Source: Asterochloris sp. CNOR1
Lineage: Eukaryota; Chlorophyta; Trebouxiophyceae; Trebouxiales; Trebouxiaceae
NCBI GenBank assembly: GCA_963969365.1
Contig: OZ017753.1
Span: 2,852,001 to 2,916,000 of the forward strand
Direction of reading: 5' to 3'
DNA: 64,000 nucleotides
Numbering within the stretch: the stretch's first letter is position 1; each line of letters opens with the position of its first letter. Both the position numbers and the translations under genes were made by a program. Shown piece by piece: positions 23,896 through 36,164 of this stretch. The notes beneath the pieces are model-generated. The model saw nothing but the letters and a program-made list of their open reading frames with translations, searched no databases and was not told the origin of the DNA.

Positions 23896-26800
23896 ATGAC
23901 AGCGTTCTTGAAGCTCTTGCTCATTGGGCTGCTGGCAGCTTGTGCCACAGCTGTACGTGTCGGTGCGCAATGCAAGCCTGCTGAGCAATGCAGCTGCCTT
24001 GAGGGCTGCCACTCAAGGCATCATATAGCAGGCAAGTGCTGATTGCGGCCCCACTGTCATGCAGGGGATGAGGCGTATGCAGACCAACCTTTGGGATCCT
24101 TTTGGGTCTTTGCTAACCAGGTAGCCTGCTTGCCTTGCTGTGTCAGGCAGGTCAAGTTGTCATCCAGTTGCAGCTGGCAGTGTGGTTGGGCATGCCTTGC
24201 CATTCTCTTTTCTTTGCTATGGGCCTTGAAAGGCGCATGCAAGCTTGCGCTGAGCCAAATGTTGACTGCCATGCAGACTGTTCATGTCATCAATCCTTCC
24301 AACCAAACAGTCCTCAAGAACATCACATCCTACAAAGGGGCAGCTTTGTCCGCACTGGGCGCTCTGGGCGGCTCTACAAACAAAAGTCTGACGTGGAACG
24401 ACCTCATTTTTGCAACGGTGCGGACTCACGTCCCAATCCTGTCAACTACTTGCTGCTGGCAACTTGCAAAAGGCCATCAGGAACATGACTGGGCTGAGAT
24501 GTTGTTATAGGTTGGCTTGGCTGGTACACATACAAAAAGTGCTTCCTCTCACTACAGGCATTTACAAAACCAGTCGCAAGATTTGAATTTATGGCGCCGC
24601 TGTTCAACTGTAATTTGCATGACAACTGATGCCTGGCTGTAGGATGGAGGGGACCAGTGGATTTTTGTCACCACAGGCGACCTGTATCCTGGCCAGCCCG
24701 CTGCTGGTTCCAGTGCCAACAATCACTCGTATGTGATGATCTTGGATGCCAACCAGCAAGAAGTCAGTATACCCACTCTGTCTGCTGTCAGCGGTCTGCC
24801 CTTGACTTCTCACAGTCTTCGACAACCTGTGCGCATCAGAAGATGCCCAGTGCAGCAGCCGCTTGGCGTTGTGGTCCCCTTGCTGAGCAGTTGCAACCTT
24901 ACACACTTACAGCCTGCTATTAGGCCAATGTCGAATGTCTGGCCCTACTCTTGTGTGTCTCACAGCATGTGTGCCGCCCTTCACAGGTTGTGTCTCGTGT
25001 AGCAGTGGGACCCAATCCAGTGCACATATACTCTGTCAGCCCTGCTAGAGAGACATGGAGCCATAGTGACCTGTTAGGTGAGACATCTTGTTTGGCGTGG
25101 AGTTCACCTGTGCCTATGGAAACATTGAGTCTGGCCTAAGCTCTTGGCTCAATTGCACCTAGATGTACAGACAGCTCCAATGCAACTCAATATTGAGTTA
25201 ACAGCATGCCATTGCTTGAGCAGCATTCCCCCGTCTCTCAACCAGCATGCTTTGTGTGTTTGTAGGCACATTTGATGTCATCTCTTGGGACGACATTGGC
25301 CAAAGTGTCATCAATACCACAGTAGTTCCAGTGAGCATCACGAGTCACATGACCTGAGCTCCTCCCAGTGGCTCATTTCATTGTGGTACACTTTACTTGA
25401 CCCCAGGCCTGTCAGATGCCTGCAGGCTTTCTTTGACAAGCCTGGCCATGGCAAGCTCCTCATTGACGATTACCTGTACCCTAAGGTGGGTGCAACTTCC
25501 TTGCATGGTTGCACTCATGTGTTTCATGGATGCGTCTGGATGTCCAAGTTCTCTTGGTGTGTTGCAAAAATCCTCATTTGTGCTGACTAACAATAACATG
25601 ATAATTCTGCCTGCATTAAGGCACCCATTGTGTGCAATTCCACAAGCCTCAATTGCCTACCATCCCTGTCATTGAATGCAGGGTTATGCCACAAATGTGA
25701 ATGGCAACAATCACGTCTTCGCCGTCGACATTGAGGCCCGGGCTCGAGTGGCCACCTTCAACTTCACAGGCGCAGCTGCCAGCTGCATTGGCACACATAG
25801 TGTTGTTTATAGTAACATCAGCGAGCAGTGAGTGTGATGCATAGTCCGGCGCCCAACAAAACCCGTTATCGCAAATGTCTTCAGGCCAGCAGCAGGCCCA
25901 ATCTGAGCAAGATTGACCACCCACACAGCCTTGTATGCAGTATGTGTATGGCTGCTTGACCACTGAGACTAGATATTCTGCAGCGCATACTTTGAGTGCA
26001 TCTCTGGTGGCACAATTGAGTGGGACGTGGTGACAGATGAGCAGGTCAACTTCTTTCCAGACGTCAGCGGTGAGTGCTTGTTTAAGAATCATCCCTCTGC
26101 GCAGACATCAATTCCCTAGCAGCTGCAGCCAATGAGGCGTCCCCACAGCACCTGCACACCGCGTGATAGTCCTGATGCACTACTATGGGCACCACCTCGC
26201 ATGTCTTTGTACAACATCAAGCAAACTTCGAAAGCAACCACTTGAGCCTGTACTAAAGCACATTCAGACCTGGGATTGACTGTATGCCATGATCCTATTG
26301 AAGTACTCAGGTCTTTGGGTATTGTAGAGCCTTCCTGGACCCTTGTGTGATACTCAATGCAGGGTACCTCACTGCTGCCCCAGGCGATGACTACATCTTT
26401 GTATCTGATTCTGACACCAACCAGGCACACATTCTTTTGCCTCAAGGTGACATTGCATGCCCTTATTGACATGGAATCATGTAAAGTGACTCGACCCCAA
26501 GTGGGGGGTATTGCAAGGCTGGCTTAAGTCAGCCTTCTTCTTGAAAATGTATGGGACTGACTTAACACATGACCTGTGTGCACCAGTAGCCCGCCATTAG
26601 ACTACTCAATGGTCAGCACGCTCCTTCAGCTGACTGCAGAGTCATCTTGCATCTGCAGATTCGTCTTGCACTGCTTCAGGCTGCATGCATTGCTGGTGTT
26701 GTAAAGAATGCTACTGATCCTCACCCACAGGGACCATGCAAACTGTGACTGTTTTGTTTGCAGGCAACAGGATTGCATCAGTGGTCCTTTACAATGTGAA

Positions 26801-28722
26801 TGTCCCAGGCGTACCTCAGCATCCTATCTTCTGGAGCGCCACCACAGACGATTATGGGGCGCCTGCAGGGGTGAGGGATTACAAGTTTAGGGCTGATGGC
26901 ATCTGGGGCAAGAAAGTGTGCTGCCGCATGCACAGCTCCATTGAGCAAGTCTGAGGCTTCCTGCAGTGTGCACTGCATCACCCAGGCTGGTGGATTGTAC
27001 TGCATGCAGCGGTGTTGTCCTGACAGCTGTTCACCTGTCTGAACGTGGCTGATGGCTGCTGCTTCCAGACATGACAGCATCAGATACTTTGCATGCATGT
27101 CAGCAGTGAAAAAGAGACGAGCAACACCACCAGCATGCACTGGCCTTGCAGAACTACACCATCTTCTGGCCATTAGCTGATGACACCAATCTGGCTAACC
27201 TTGCCAGCGCAGCTCGTCTGGGGGCAGATGTCACCAGCAGCAGATATGCTGCGGCCCCAGCCGACTGCGTGTATGCCAACTCGTCCAAGTGAGGTTCTTT
27301 CTGTCGGGTCACCTGCCTCAAAGCTGCAACTAGGCAGCACTAATACTAGCACTGGACTTGATGCACCATGGTCTGACATGGCTCTTTCAAGCTTCACTAA
27401 AGTGATGCATGTATATTCCATTCCATCACATTGATGGCACTGCTGCGATCAAGCCTTGCAAGCATCTTGTAAGCCACAGCTGAACTCCTGCCAGATCAAT
27501 CAGTGCTCAACTTATGTGCAGCTGCATGTTGAGCAACTGTTCGGTGTGAGGGCAGCACAGCTGCACAACCTTCACCCCTCTCTTCCTGCTTGCAGCTCAG
27601 CAGGAGGCCTGCAACTTGCTACCAACGCCAACAACGCCGTAAGCACCCCTAGCTGTGGCTCATGTGCGGCTGGCTTCAACCCTTTCAACCCATCGGCCTT
27701 CAATGCAAGCGCCGCTGGCTTCAGGTCAGCAACTTTGTAATGTGCTATATTGTGTTCTGCCCAGCAGGTGCCTGCTGTATTTCAGAGGCAGCTGCCCTCT
27801 CTATGACAAGCCAGATCAGGTTCACAATGTCTTAACCAGCCTGCCTCTTGTCATGTGGCTATCCGGCTTTCCTGCTGTTGCAGGTATGCCAATCTGAGCA
27901 GCATTGCCAATGCAGCGCTACGCAATCGTAATGCATCAACCACGTTCCTGGCAGCTGGGGCTGTGACTCCTGTCATTGGCGCTGCAAGCACCTCCAACCA
28001 GTGCAGCTTTGGGGAGACTTACAGGTGTGTTGCCCAAGTGTTGCCTGTGGTCCAAAAGCTGCCAGTCGTTCTGCGGCAGCCTGGTTGCCTCACCACAGCA
28101 TCCAGAGGCAAGCAAGGCATATCCTGATGCGTGGTAGTCTGGTGGGTTGACATGCAGCTGTGCTGCTGCAGCTTACTGGTGCACCAGTATGCACGTGCAT
28201 GTGCTGCACCAGGGCAGCAACGCAGCCTTGTGGCACTGGCACATGTGCTGTGTCCTGGTCTGAGGCTCACCTTCTGCATGGTAATGTCCACATCACCTGT
28301 GTATCTGCAGGGTGGCTAAGCGTGGTGGGAAGTGGGTCGCCACTCCTGCCACCATCCCCAGTGCATCCTTGCAGGTCAGCTTTAGCACAGTTCTCTTCAT
28401 TTGCATATGTTTGCAGAGCAGCTGCAAACGTCACTGAATCATGGGGTTTGTGGCATTGCGCTAGCTGCTGTGTTGGCCTCCAGCAATAAGAAAGAGAGCA
28501 CATGCTGAATTGTAGATCAACCTGCAGCTTGTGGACGCTTCTGCGCCTGGGGGTCCCAGCTTGGTCGGCTCCGTTCTAACCGCAGCAAGCCCCAGCCTGG
28601 TCACGTGGGTGCCCACCACCACCACTGTAGCTGAGCGTGAATCCCTTGGCAACCTTGCTGTGCCGGGGTTGGCAACACAGGCCCCCATGCCTGAGACAAG
28701 CCAGGTCTTCACAAGTGGCTGA
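23896..28722 (+). CDS. Secreted beta-propeller-like protein, 15 exons, 544 aa
   Basis: Complete model with every phase matching: 23896-23952 (signal peptide MTAFLKLLLIGLLAACATA, then intron), 24277-24417, 24643-24762, 24987-25077, 25266-25330, 25426-25485, 25682-25827, 25984-26069, 26363-26446, 26764-26870, 27152-27288, 27596-27724, 27884-28024, 28311-28374, 28516-28722 (stop TGA). The mature part opens TVHVINPSNQTVLKNI, like a YVTN/YncE-type propeller blade. Repeated blade-like strands follow (SYVMILDANQQE, NHVFAVDIEARARVATFNF, DDYIFVSDSDTNQAHILLP). Several NxS/T sequons (for example NISE, NASTT) fit extracellular glycosylation. The C-terminal third is rich in Ala/Asn/Ser, with one CGSC motif, and has no TM anchor. 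Function is not known; a cell-surface or secreted scaffold is inferred. Alternative: a non-propeller beta-rich protein. Confidence 0.78.
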
Positions 28723-29044
28723 ACTTTTTGGAAGCATCAGGCACAGGCATGCAAATGCCAGTCTGCCTTGCCCAACGGAGCAAATATAGTCTGAACTGTG
28801 TTAATGGACGACATAGCTGACCCATACTCCTTTGCCCGACATGCCTTCCCAGTGCTGCTCCCATGAGGTTGAGCTGGATTAGTCCTGCCACAGCAATCTG
28901 ATTACATCTCTTGTGGGATCAGAAAGGACTCAGCCAGTGTCAGAGTCTGTAGTCAGATGGGTTCTATAACCTCCGAGAAGGCAAAAACAGACCTAGGAAG
29001 TTGAACATCGCATCATTGCTCTCATCGCCTTGCCAGATCACACA
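28723..29044. other. Intergenic
   Basis: 322 bp between the stop of the secreted protein and the start of the UFD1/UBX gene on the same strand. No coding frame or repeat is seen; it presumably holds the 3' UTR of one gene and the promoter of the next. Confidence 0.5.
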
Positions 29045-32000
29045 ATGGCTGCTGTGGGTTCCTCCATCGGAGGGGAGCTGCTGTCTAGGGCCAAGAAGCT
29101 GGAGCGAGAGGGCAAGCAACGAGCAGAAAGAGCCAAAAGAGAAGCAGATAAGGAGCGCATCCTCCAGGTGTGCCACTCAGCCACTCCTGGCGGAATGATA
29201 TGTACATACTGCTGGGATGAGACCCTGGCTTGCTTGAGCTGCATCAGGCTGCATTTAGCAAAGATTGTCTGCATGCATGGACTCATACGCACATGACATT
29301 TGTTCATGTTCACAGCAAGGTCCATGCTAACGCTTCTCCACATCCCCAGGAGCGCCAGAGGCAGCGCGAGGAGCAGCTGCTGGAGGTTCGCCGCCAGGAG
29401 CGCCTGGCACAGGAAGCTGCTGCGGAAGCGGTGAGGCCTCAGCCTATGCAGGGCAAATGGACATCATCACGTCTGGCTACAAATCAACCTTGAGCAGCAC
29501 GTCTGCCTACTGTGCCTTGAAAAGGAAGGCTGCACCAGCGGCAAAAAGGTACCGCTTCTGTCTTGGTGCCCAGTTCGGGGCGCCCATGTCAGCTTGTGGC
29601 ATTGAAGGTCAGACAGGTCTTCTGCTTGACAAGCAGTCATTTGACAAGGCGGCCGGCTCTCACGGGACGGTTATCGGCGAACATCCTTGTGGATGTGCCA
29701 AGCTTGGCTGACCTCATCAGGAGATGTACAGCCTCATGACCACCCATAGCTCCTGGCCCGGCCTGCATTGGGCCAAGCCCACCTTGGGCGACACAGATGT
29801 GCAGGCTGTGTGATGCAATGCCCCTGGGCAACACAGATGTGCAGGCTGTGTGATGCAATGTCGTGCTGCCTGCAGCGCAGGGCCCCCTTGCTGTGCAGGC
29901 AGGCTGTGTGATGTGCTGCCGGCCTGCCTGCAGGCATGCCTGGCTCACGAGGAGGCCATCGAAGCCAACGTGGGCGTGTGGTGGCAGGGCATGCTGCAGG
30001 CAGTGCCCCTGCAGGAGGGCCTGGCCCAGCAGCGCGGCATCAAGCGGCATGCTGACAAGGTGGGCGAGCGCAGCAGGCAGGATGGGACACTGCCTGGCAA
30101 TGCCCTGCATGCAGCTCAGTGCTCCTGGCCCATGCTTTGCTGCGCCGCGCTGCGCAGTGCCACGGGGAGCGCTTGCCAGACCTGGCTGGTTTCAGCCTGC
30201 ATGTGTGACAAGGTCCAGGGCAATGTAGACCCTGTCAGAACCTGAATGAGCAGTGGAAGCCTGACACAGGCAGCCTTATGATGTCTGGAGAAGGCTGGCG
30301 GCTGCTGACATGTCAGGCAGCGTAGTCTGCAGGTTGGGGATCAGGGCAGCAATGCCTTGCATACACCTCTCTTGCAAAAGCTGCACACCCGCAGCAGTGC
30401 AGAAATCGAGTTTTAGCACAGCATGTGCTGGCAAGCAGTCGCAGCCTGCCTCCCCATCATGATGCATGCATCCCCAGCGCGTGAACTGGTGTGGCTGAAA
30501 GCCCTGGAGCCACCTTGAGTCATGTGGCTGACAGTGTCCTGCATGCTTTGTGTCTCAGCGCCATCAAGGACACCTTGCAGACCTGCTGTTAGGCTGCAAA
30601 AGCGAAGTGGCCACTCTGTGTGGGGCCTTGCCACCATGTGGCAGGCTTCCCTCACCAAAGCCAGCATTCCTGGTTGCGCAAGAAAACCGGCTGCCTGCGG
30701 AATGCCAATGTCAACCCATGACTACCAAAATGGTCCCTGATGCTGCTGCACACTTAACTCCTACCCGCAGGTCCTCCACAGCGGGCATGCCATGCATGCA
30801 TGAGCCCCTCAGAAACCCCTGACAGCCACAGTCTCTGGTTGCTCTCAGCACTGCTGCTGCACTGGCTACACACCCCTGCAAGTGATGCAGGCCACAAGCT
30901 GAGAGCAGTCTTGGGGGACAGCATCTCGCATTACCGCCCTGCTCGCATGTACTCCACCCGGTCCAGGCTGCAGAGACCCTGCTGCCTGCTCTGCTAGCAT
31001 TGAGCAGAGATGTGCCTTGACTTGCAGGGGACTCCCCATCGCAGTCTGCTGCCCTGGCTGCACAGCCTGCTGCTCAGAGGCAGGGTTGTCGCCTGTCATT
31101 CTGGACCAGCCCTGGCTGCCAGCATTGGTCCTGCAAGCCTCTTCACCTGAAGAGCCAAGTCCGCCTGAAACCTTGAAGCAGTCTCCGTTGCCAGCGTATG
31201 TCTAGTGAGCGTCTTCCTCTGAACATCCAAAGTTTCCTGGCTGCAGATTCTGCTGCCTGCCATCGTGGGTCATGAGCTGATGAACCAGGACGCCTCCAAA
31301 AACGGCGCCATGCTCTTTGAGCTGACCACTCCAGCTGGCAGACGGGTGCACGCAGGCGTCCTAGACTTCTCAGCCGCAACGGTGAGGTCTGGGTTGCTGC
31401 TGGTGCTCCGGGCAGTAAGGAGTTGAATGCTCACATGGAGCAAAGCCGAAGCGACCGTGCTCTCAAAGATTGCACGCCTGGGACGGGACCACACGTCTGC
31501 TTCTCTCCTCTGCAGGGGCTGAGCTCATGTACTGGATCTGTGGTCTTCTTGTGCAAGGTGCTGGGCTAGCCCCCTGCAGGGTCGCTGCAGAACATGCCTC
31601 GTTGCTGACCACCTGACAACAACATGTTCCAGGTTGATCACTTTCAGCTGCTCTGCGTTGGCAGCCTGCCAGCTCGTCACCATCTATGGCGCCAGCAGCA
31701 CAAAAGCTGACGAGGGTGCTTTGCCTGTACAGGACACTGTAGCTCTACCGCCGCAAGTCATCAGGAGTCTCTGGGGCCTGCTGGGTGACGGAGAATGCCA
31801 TGGCAACGTCACGGTGACCTACCGCAAACTGCCTACAGGTGGGCAGCCTGGCATACCTTCTCACTCTGCGCTGCATGCTGTATTTGTAGCTATGCACAAA
31901 GCTGCCTGGCAGTACTCCAGACTGTCTGGCACCTTCAGCTCCATGCCACAAGGGGCAAGATGAGGCGTCCCTGAAGTGGTCGCCTGAAACTCTGCAGCAA

Positions 32001-34838
32001 AGCAGTCAGGACAGTCAGCAATGCCCAGCAACAGCACCAGTGTCTTGCTGCATGTCAGTCTGCACAGCCTCACCAGCTGAGCGTGACGCCTCCTGTACTG
32101 TCTGCCAGCTGCTGTCTGGTGCTGGTGCTGATCACCTTCATCAGCTGTGCCCCTCTTCATAAACTCACATGCGGGGTTGCCTTCTGATCCTACCCCTCAC
32201 GAGCTGACCTCTGAAGTCAATACCCCCCTTCAGCATCTGAATGTGGGCCTCTAAATCCTGCAGGCACCTATGTGCGCTTCCAGCCCCGCTCCGCAGACTT
32301 CCAGAGGGAAGTGGGTGCCGACCTGGAGCAGGTGCTGTCAGCAGCCATGCTCACCCGCAGCACCCTCACAGAAGGGCAGTGGGTGCAGGTGGAGCACGCA
32401 GGGACTGCGTACAGTTTGAAGGTCCTCAGCCTGCAGCCAGCGCCCGCTGTCAGCATAGTAGGTGAGCACTATTCATGACTAGTGGGTGGATTGGTGCAGT
32501 CACAGGTCAAGAGCTCCTGCTGCAGCAGCATTACGATGGTGGCCACTCTGGCAGCTGGCTCATCTGACAGAGGGGAGCACAAGGGCCACATGCCACCCCA
32601 GGCTGGAGGACACATTTTGAGGCTTGCTGCTTCATGGCACCAAGCTGCAGTGCAGTGCAGTCAATTGTGCTGGGCCTGCAGCCTGCCCCGACCTGCCCTA
32701 CAGACATGGAATTGTGTTCAGAGCTGCATGCAATGAGAAGCACTGCCACTCTCATGCACATCAGCTCCTTCACGCTGCTCTAGACGCCCAAGCAATCCAT
32801 GCCAAAGGCTGCACTGCCAAAAGCACCAATGTGCATTGCCAACACTTGCAGACAGGGCTGGTTCCATGTGCAACTTCACTGCTCTGAGTTGCAGACGCTC
32901 AAACGCACATTACTCCACGCCTGCAATGCAGGCATACTTGTATGCAGGCTGAGGAGGACCCTTTTGCTGCGCTGGACTGCAGGCTCCTGTATCCAGGTTT
33001 TGCCCCGCCCTGCTTTTTGCAGACACGCCTGGAGACAAGGGCACGCATCAGCAGCCCTGCAGACAGGCAGCTCATGCTGCGCCCTGCTATCCGCAAATTG
33101 CAATGCTGCCTACCTGTCGCGTCCTGCACTGCAGGCGTGGAGGCAGAGGGTGTTTTTAACTCACCTACACTGGGCTGCAGACTAATGAATCCACCCTGCC
33201 CAGCTTTGCTGCTGCAGTCACATGGAGACACAGGTGCACATCAGCAGCCCTGGACAGGAGAATTGTGCAGTGCGTTGCTGTCCACTCATTGCGGCGCTGC
33301 CCATCTGTTGCGTCCTGCACTGCCATGCAGACACAGACATGGAGGCAGAAGTTGAGCCCAGCGTGGAGGGAGAGGAGGCGCTCAGGGCAGAAGAAGCAGC
33401 CGCGCAGCAGCGCCTTGCCCAGCTGGCAAGGTGGGTTTGGGTGGGGCTCATCATGAGCTCCTCAGGGACATGGTTATCTCATTGATGGCGGGCTGTCAGC
33501 TCAGGGTCGACTCCTGCAAGCCTCAGCTGCCAAGCATCAATGTGCACATGTCCTCGGTTGAGGGAGAAGAGGCCTTGAGCGCACAGGAGGCAGCTGCTCA
33601 GCCGTGCCTGGCTCAGCTGGCGAGGTGAGGGACCACACATTCAGGGGGTCGTCGGTGGTTGTGGGGTGTGTGAGACTTGTGGCATGGCAGCATTCTACTG
33701 CATTGGCAGTGTGGGAAATTCTAGCCATGTCCAGTGTGTGTGGTGGGGCTGTGACCAGGTGGCCACAAGAGCACGGCCTTGCAAACCCTAAGCCCCTAGA
33801 CTACAGCACGTCCGGCAGGGCGGAGCAGCGCCTGGTCCAGCTGGCACGGTGTGCCCTCAGAAGAATGAGCAACATGTTCTGGGTAGGTGGTTCGTTGCTG
33901 CTCGTTTCAGACGAGAGTCTTGGCCTCTCCAGAGCTACGGTTGGCTCTCAGGGTGAGGCCAGAGAGGTCACATGGCCCTCAGGGCCCCATTGCATCGTAA
34001 TTAGCCAGCCACTGCAGCTTCACAGGCACTCAAAGTCAAGCAATGCTGTGCTGCACCACAGCCTCACCGGCTCCTGGGTCCTTCTCTTGTTCTGAGGCCC
34101 TCACTGCCACTCGTGGTCCATCACGCATCACCTTTATTGATGGTTCCCTTTCTGCCCTGTCTGCAGGTTGGAGGAGGACAACATTCGTGCGGCCATGGAG
34201 GACGCCAGGCAGCGACAGGCAGCCCTGGAGGAGCAGGCTCGCCTCAGAGAGGTGCGCACCTCTGCTGGTTGTCTGCTGCTTTTCCGTGTCGCAAGGCTCC
34301 GCTGTGGGAGTCTGCTGCTGTGCTTGCACCCAAGCGCCCGGTTCAGGGCTGCCCGTCAGCCTGCACATTGCTGGCTGTGCTGAGTGCAGGTGGCACCCAC
34401 GGTACCGCTGGCTTGCCGCAGCTGTGAAGGTGTACCAGCTGCCTCAGCTGATATGTCAGACCTGCTGCCCCCTGCAAGGCTGTACAGCACTGCACAGCCT
34501 CAGAAGCTCACATTCTGCGGCATATGGTGCAGGGGAAAGCGGCTGCTCTGCCGCCTGAGCCCACAGCCAGCGCCCCAGAGCCCCTCACCACCGCATTGTT
34601 CAGGTTCCCAGACGGCAGCAGGATCAGCCGCCGCTTCCTGCAGAGTCAGCCTGTCCAGCACCTGTTCGACTTTGTCGATGCGCAGCCTGGCAGCAGGTCT
34701 GAGCCTGGCCAGTACCAGCTGGCAATGCAGTTTCCAACACGCCTGCTGGGCCTGGGGGATGCTGGCAAGACACTTGCTGAAGCCCAAGTCGGCACAGGCC
34801 AGGAGGTTGTCATGGTGCAGGCCCGCCCAGCCCTTTGA
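29045..34838 (+). CDS. UFD1-domain and UBX-domain protein (p97/Cdc48 cofactor-like)
   Basis: Nine phase-perfect exons: 29045-29167, 29350-29430, 29934-30059, 31247-31381, 31733-31838, 32264-32461, 33331-33430, 34167-34251, 34533-34838; 1260 nt, 419 aa. N-terminus MAAVGSSIGGELLSRAKKLE is a charged coiled coil (residues 1-68). Residues about 105-280 resemble the UFD1 double-psi barrel: HELMNQDASKNGAMLFELT, GRRVHAGVLDFSA, DTVALPPQVIRSLWGL, TYVRFQPRSADFQREVG, EGQWVQVEHAGTAYSLKV. A second charged helix (LEEDNIRAAMEDARQRQAAL) leads to a C-terminal UBX domain (TALFRFPDGSRISRRF ... QYQLAMQFPTRLLG) with the FP[ST]R loop that contacts p97. Plants have UFD1-family proteins, and UBX binds Cdc48, so a role in ubiquitin-dependent segregation is likely. 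Introns 3, 6 and 7 carry tandem repeats, including extra copies of exon 33331-33430. Confidence 0.85.
29785..29933. repeat. Intronic repeat next to exon 3 of the UFD1/UBX gene
   Basis: A roughly 42-bp unit with GCAACACAGATGTGCAGG and GCTGTGTGATGCAATG occurs at about 29787 and 29829, and a shortened copy (CAGGCTGTGTGATGTGCTG) at about 29900. The last copy abuts the acceptor GCCTGCCTGCAG of exon 29934-30059. Confidence 0.7.
32995..33330. repeat. Large tandem repeat upstream of exon 7
   Basis: Two units, about 33010-33150 and 33215-33350. Each runs from a gcag(a/t)cac..(t)GGAGACA phrase through GCATCAGCAGCCCTG, GCTGCCTACCTGTCGCGTCC or GCTGCCCATCTGTTGCGTCC, to CTGCACTGC...CAG and then GGAGGCAGA. 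The second unit ends in the true acceptor and start of exon 33331-33430. The first carries a decayed version of that exon start (GCGTGGAGGCAGAGGG). Confidence 0.7.
33545..33855 (+). repeat. Two relics of the UFD1/UBX LAQLAR exon
   Basis: The true exon 33331-33430 ends VEGEEALRAEEAAAQQRLAQLAR/GTGGGT. At 33556-33627 a second copy reads VEGEEALSAQEAAAQPCLAQLAR and is followed by GTGAGG. At about 33805-33850 a third, shorter copy reads AEQRLVQLAR followed by GTGTGC. The copies lack a clear upstream acceptor, so they are probably intronic relics, but the donors look usable. Confidence 0.7.
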
Positions 34839-35145
34839 TGGCCTGCCCATGTGCTGCCTCAATGTACCAAAGCAGATGAGCCGATCGCCCACCATTTGTT
34901 CTGTACGCTTGCACATGGCTATTGCTGACACCTTCATTTATTTCATTGCTTCTTCCAGCCATATACATGCTAATCTGGCATGACTGGTAAAGGGCAAGCA
35001 TATCTAAAGAATTGCACCACTCAATTTCAGTTGAGGTTATTTGGCCGGGCGGACTGGCTGGAGGATATTTTGCTTAATGCAAATCTGTCCTAGCGGCTCC
35101 GAGGTTCAGGGGGCTTATGTTGGAGCGACCTCTAAGGCCTGCGCC
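34839..35145. other. Convergent 3' intergenic region
   Basis: About 300 bp between the stop codons of two convergent genes (UFD1/UBX, + and cupredoxin-like, -). No coding frame or repeat is recognised. Confidence 0.5.
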
Positions 35146-36164
35146 TCAGAATGTGACTGCAATGATCTGGCCATCATTTGGCACAATGGTCTGCAGGTAA
35201 GGGGAATTGACTACTGGTAAGGTGCTGCCAGTTGGCACTTGCTTCCAAGCAGAGCAAAACTGACAAGCAGAGGCTCACCTGATACGCCGCAAGCATACAC
35301 AGTCTGCATATAGCAAAGGATCGGTGAGATCGCAACACCCATCAGCTGCTTCCTGACGTTCCGAGAGGGGTTTTGACTCCAGCCAGATGGCTATGTATTG
35401 GGTGGGCCACATCATTCATCACTTCACGTTGCTTTTGGAGGTTAGGGATGCAGCTCCATCAGCTTTCTCACCGTGCCCTTGCTGAGAGGTGGAGTGGTGT
35501 AGTTGCCACTAGGAGCTGTGGCAGCCAGCGTGGTTCCTGATGGGATAGTCCCACAATCATACCTACAGGGTCATGTACATGAATTTGGAGTGGGATGGTC
35601 GCGCAGTCATATCCAGGCCGCAATGGTGGTGTTTCATGTCACTGCAATGCTGGATGCCCTTGGATTTTGGACAGCATCTGCGACAGCACAGGCAGGGCTT
35701 TGTACATGCCACGGGCAAGCCAGGACCCTTGCCCTGTAACTGAGCAACAGGATGACAGCCAGCATGCCATTGTCTTTGCTGAGGTCTCCAGCCCCTGTGG
35801 CAGATGACCAGCAGGATGCAGGCCACGCCATTGTCTGCAGCACATCTGCCCACCTGGGCAGGTTCAGCACATTGTGGCCCCCAGCCCAAATGAAGGTGAT
35901 AGTGGGGCTGGAGCATGAGCTGGGGATGGTGACATTGCTGTACCTGCCCATGTGGTTTTTCCAGGTCAGCTGCAGGCAGAGCACAACAAGCTCAGACAAG
36001 GAGGTGAGGCGCCTCACCTTTCCAGCAAGCACAATATGCTCCTGCAGAGGAGTTCACAACTAGAAAAGCCCCAAAGGGCATAGCACCTTTGGGTTGCACT
36101 CCTGTGCCTGCACAGTGCTGAGGCACAGGAGCAGGAGTGCGCTGGCTAGCAGGCAAGTTCTCAT
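35146..36164 (-). CDS. Secreted cupredoxin-like (phytocyanin-like) protein
   Basis: Exons: 36087-36164 (signal peptide MRTCLLASALLLLCLSTVQA, then QECNPK), 35854-35969 (LTWKNHMGRYSNVTIPSSC ... ITFIWAGGHNVLNLPR), 35472-35562 (YDCGTIPSGTTLAATAPSGN then YTTPPLSKGT), 35279-35303 (TVYACGVSG) and 35146-35190 (TIVPNDGQIIAVTF, stop). The GGHNV histidine and the Y-x-C-G strand match the copper-site framework of small extracellular blue-copper proteins common in trebouxiophyte algae. Between the last two exons one more exon is needed for phase, and it should carry the second His and the axial ligand. It was not found, so copper binding is not proven. No TM segment follows; the protein is probably secreted to the wall or periplasm. 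Divergent from the bZIP gene over 628 bp. Confidence 0.62.
35563..35615 (-). repeat. Relic of cupredoxin exon 3 start, upstream of its acceptor
   Basis: Just before the acceptor CCCTGTAG of exon 35472-35562 the intron carries a second copy of the exon start. It reads GGATATGACTGCGCGACCAT against GGTATGATTGTGGGACTAT in the exon (YDCATIP against YDCGTIP). Period is about 50 bp. Confidence 0.6.

Noticed and set aside
23896-24042. 48-codon Cys-rich secreted peptide read straight through from the propeller gene's start
   Set aside because: The frame does end in a stop at 24042, but a GTACGT donor right after the signal peptide and a phase-perfect 15-exon chain favour the large gene; a short unspliced product is only a possibility.
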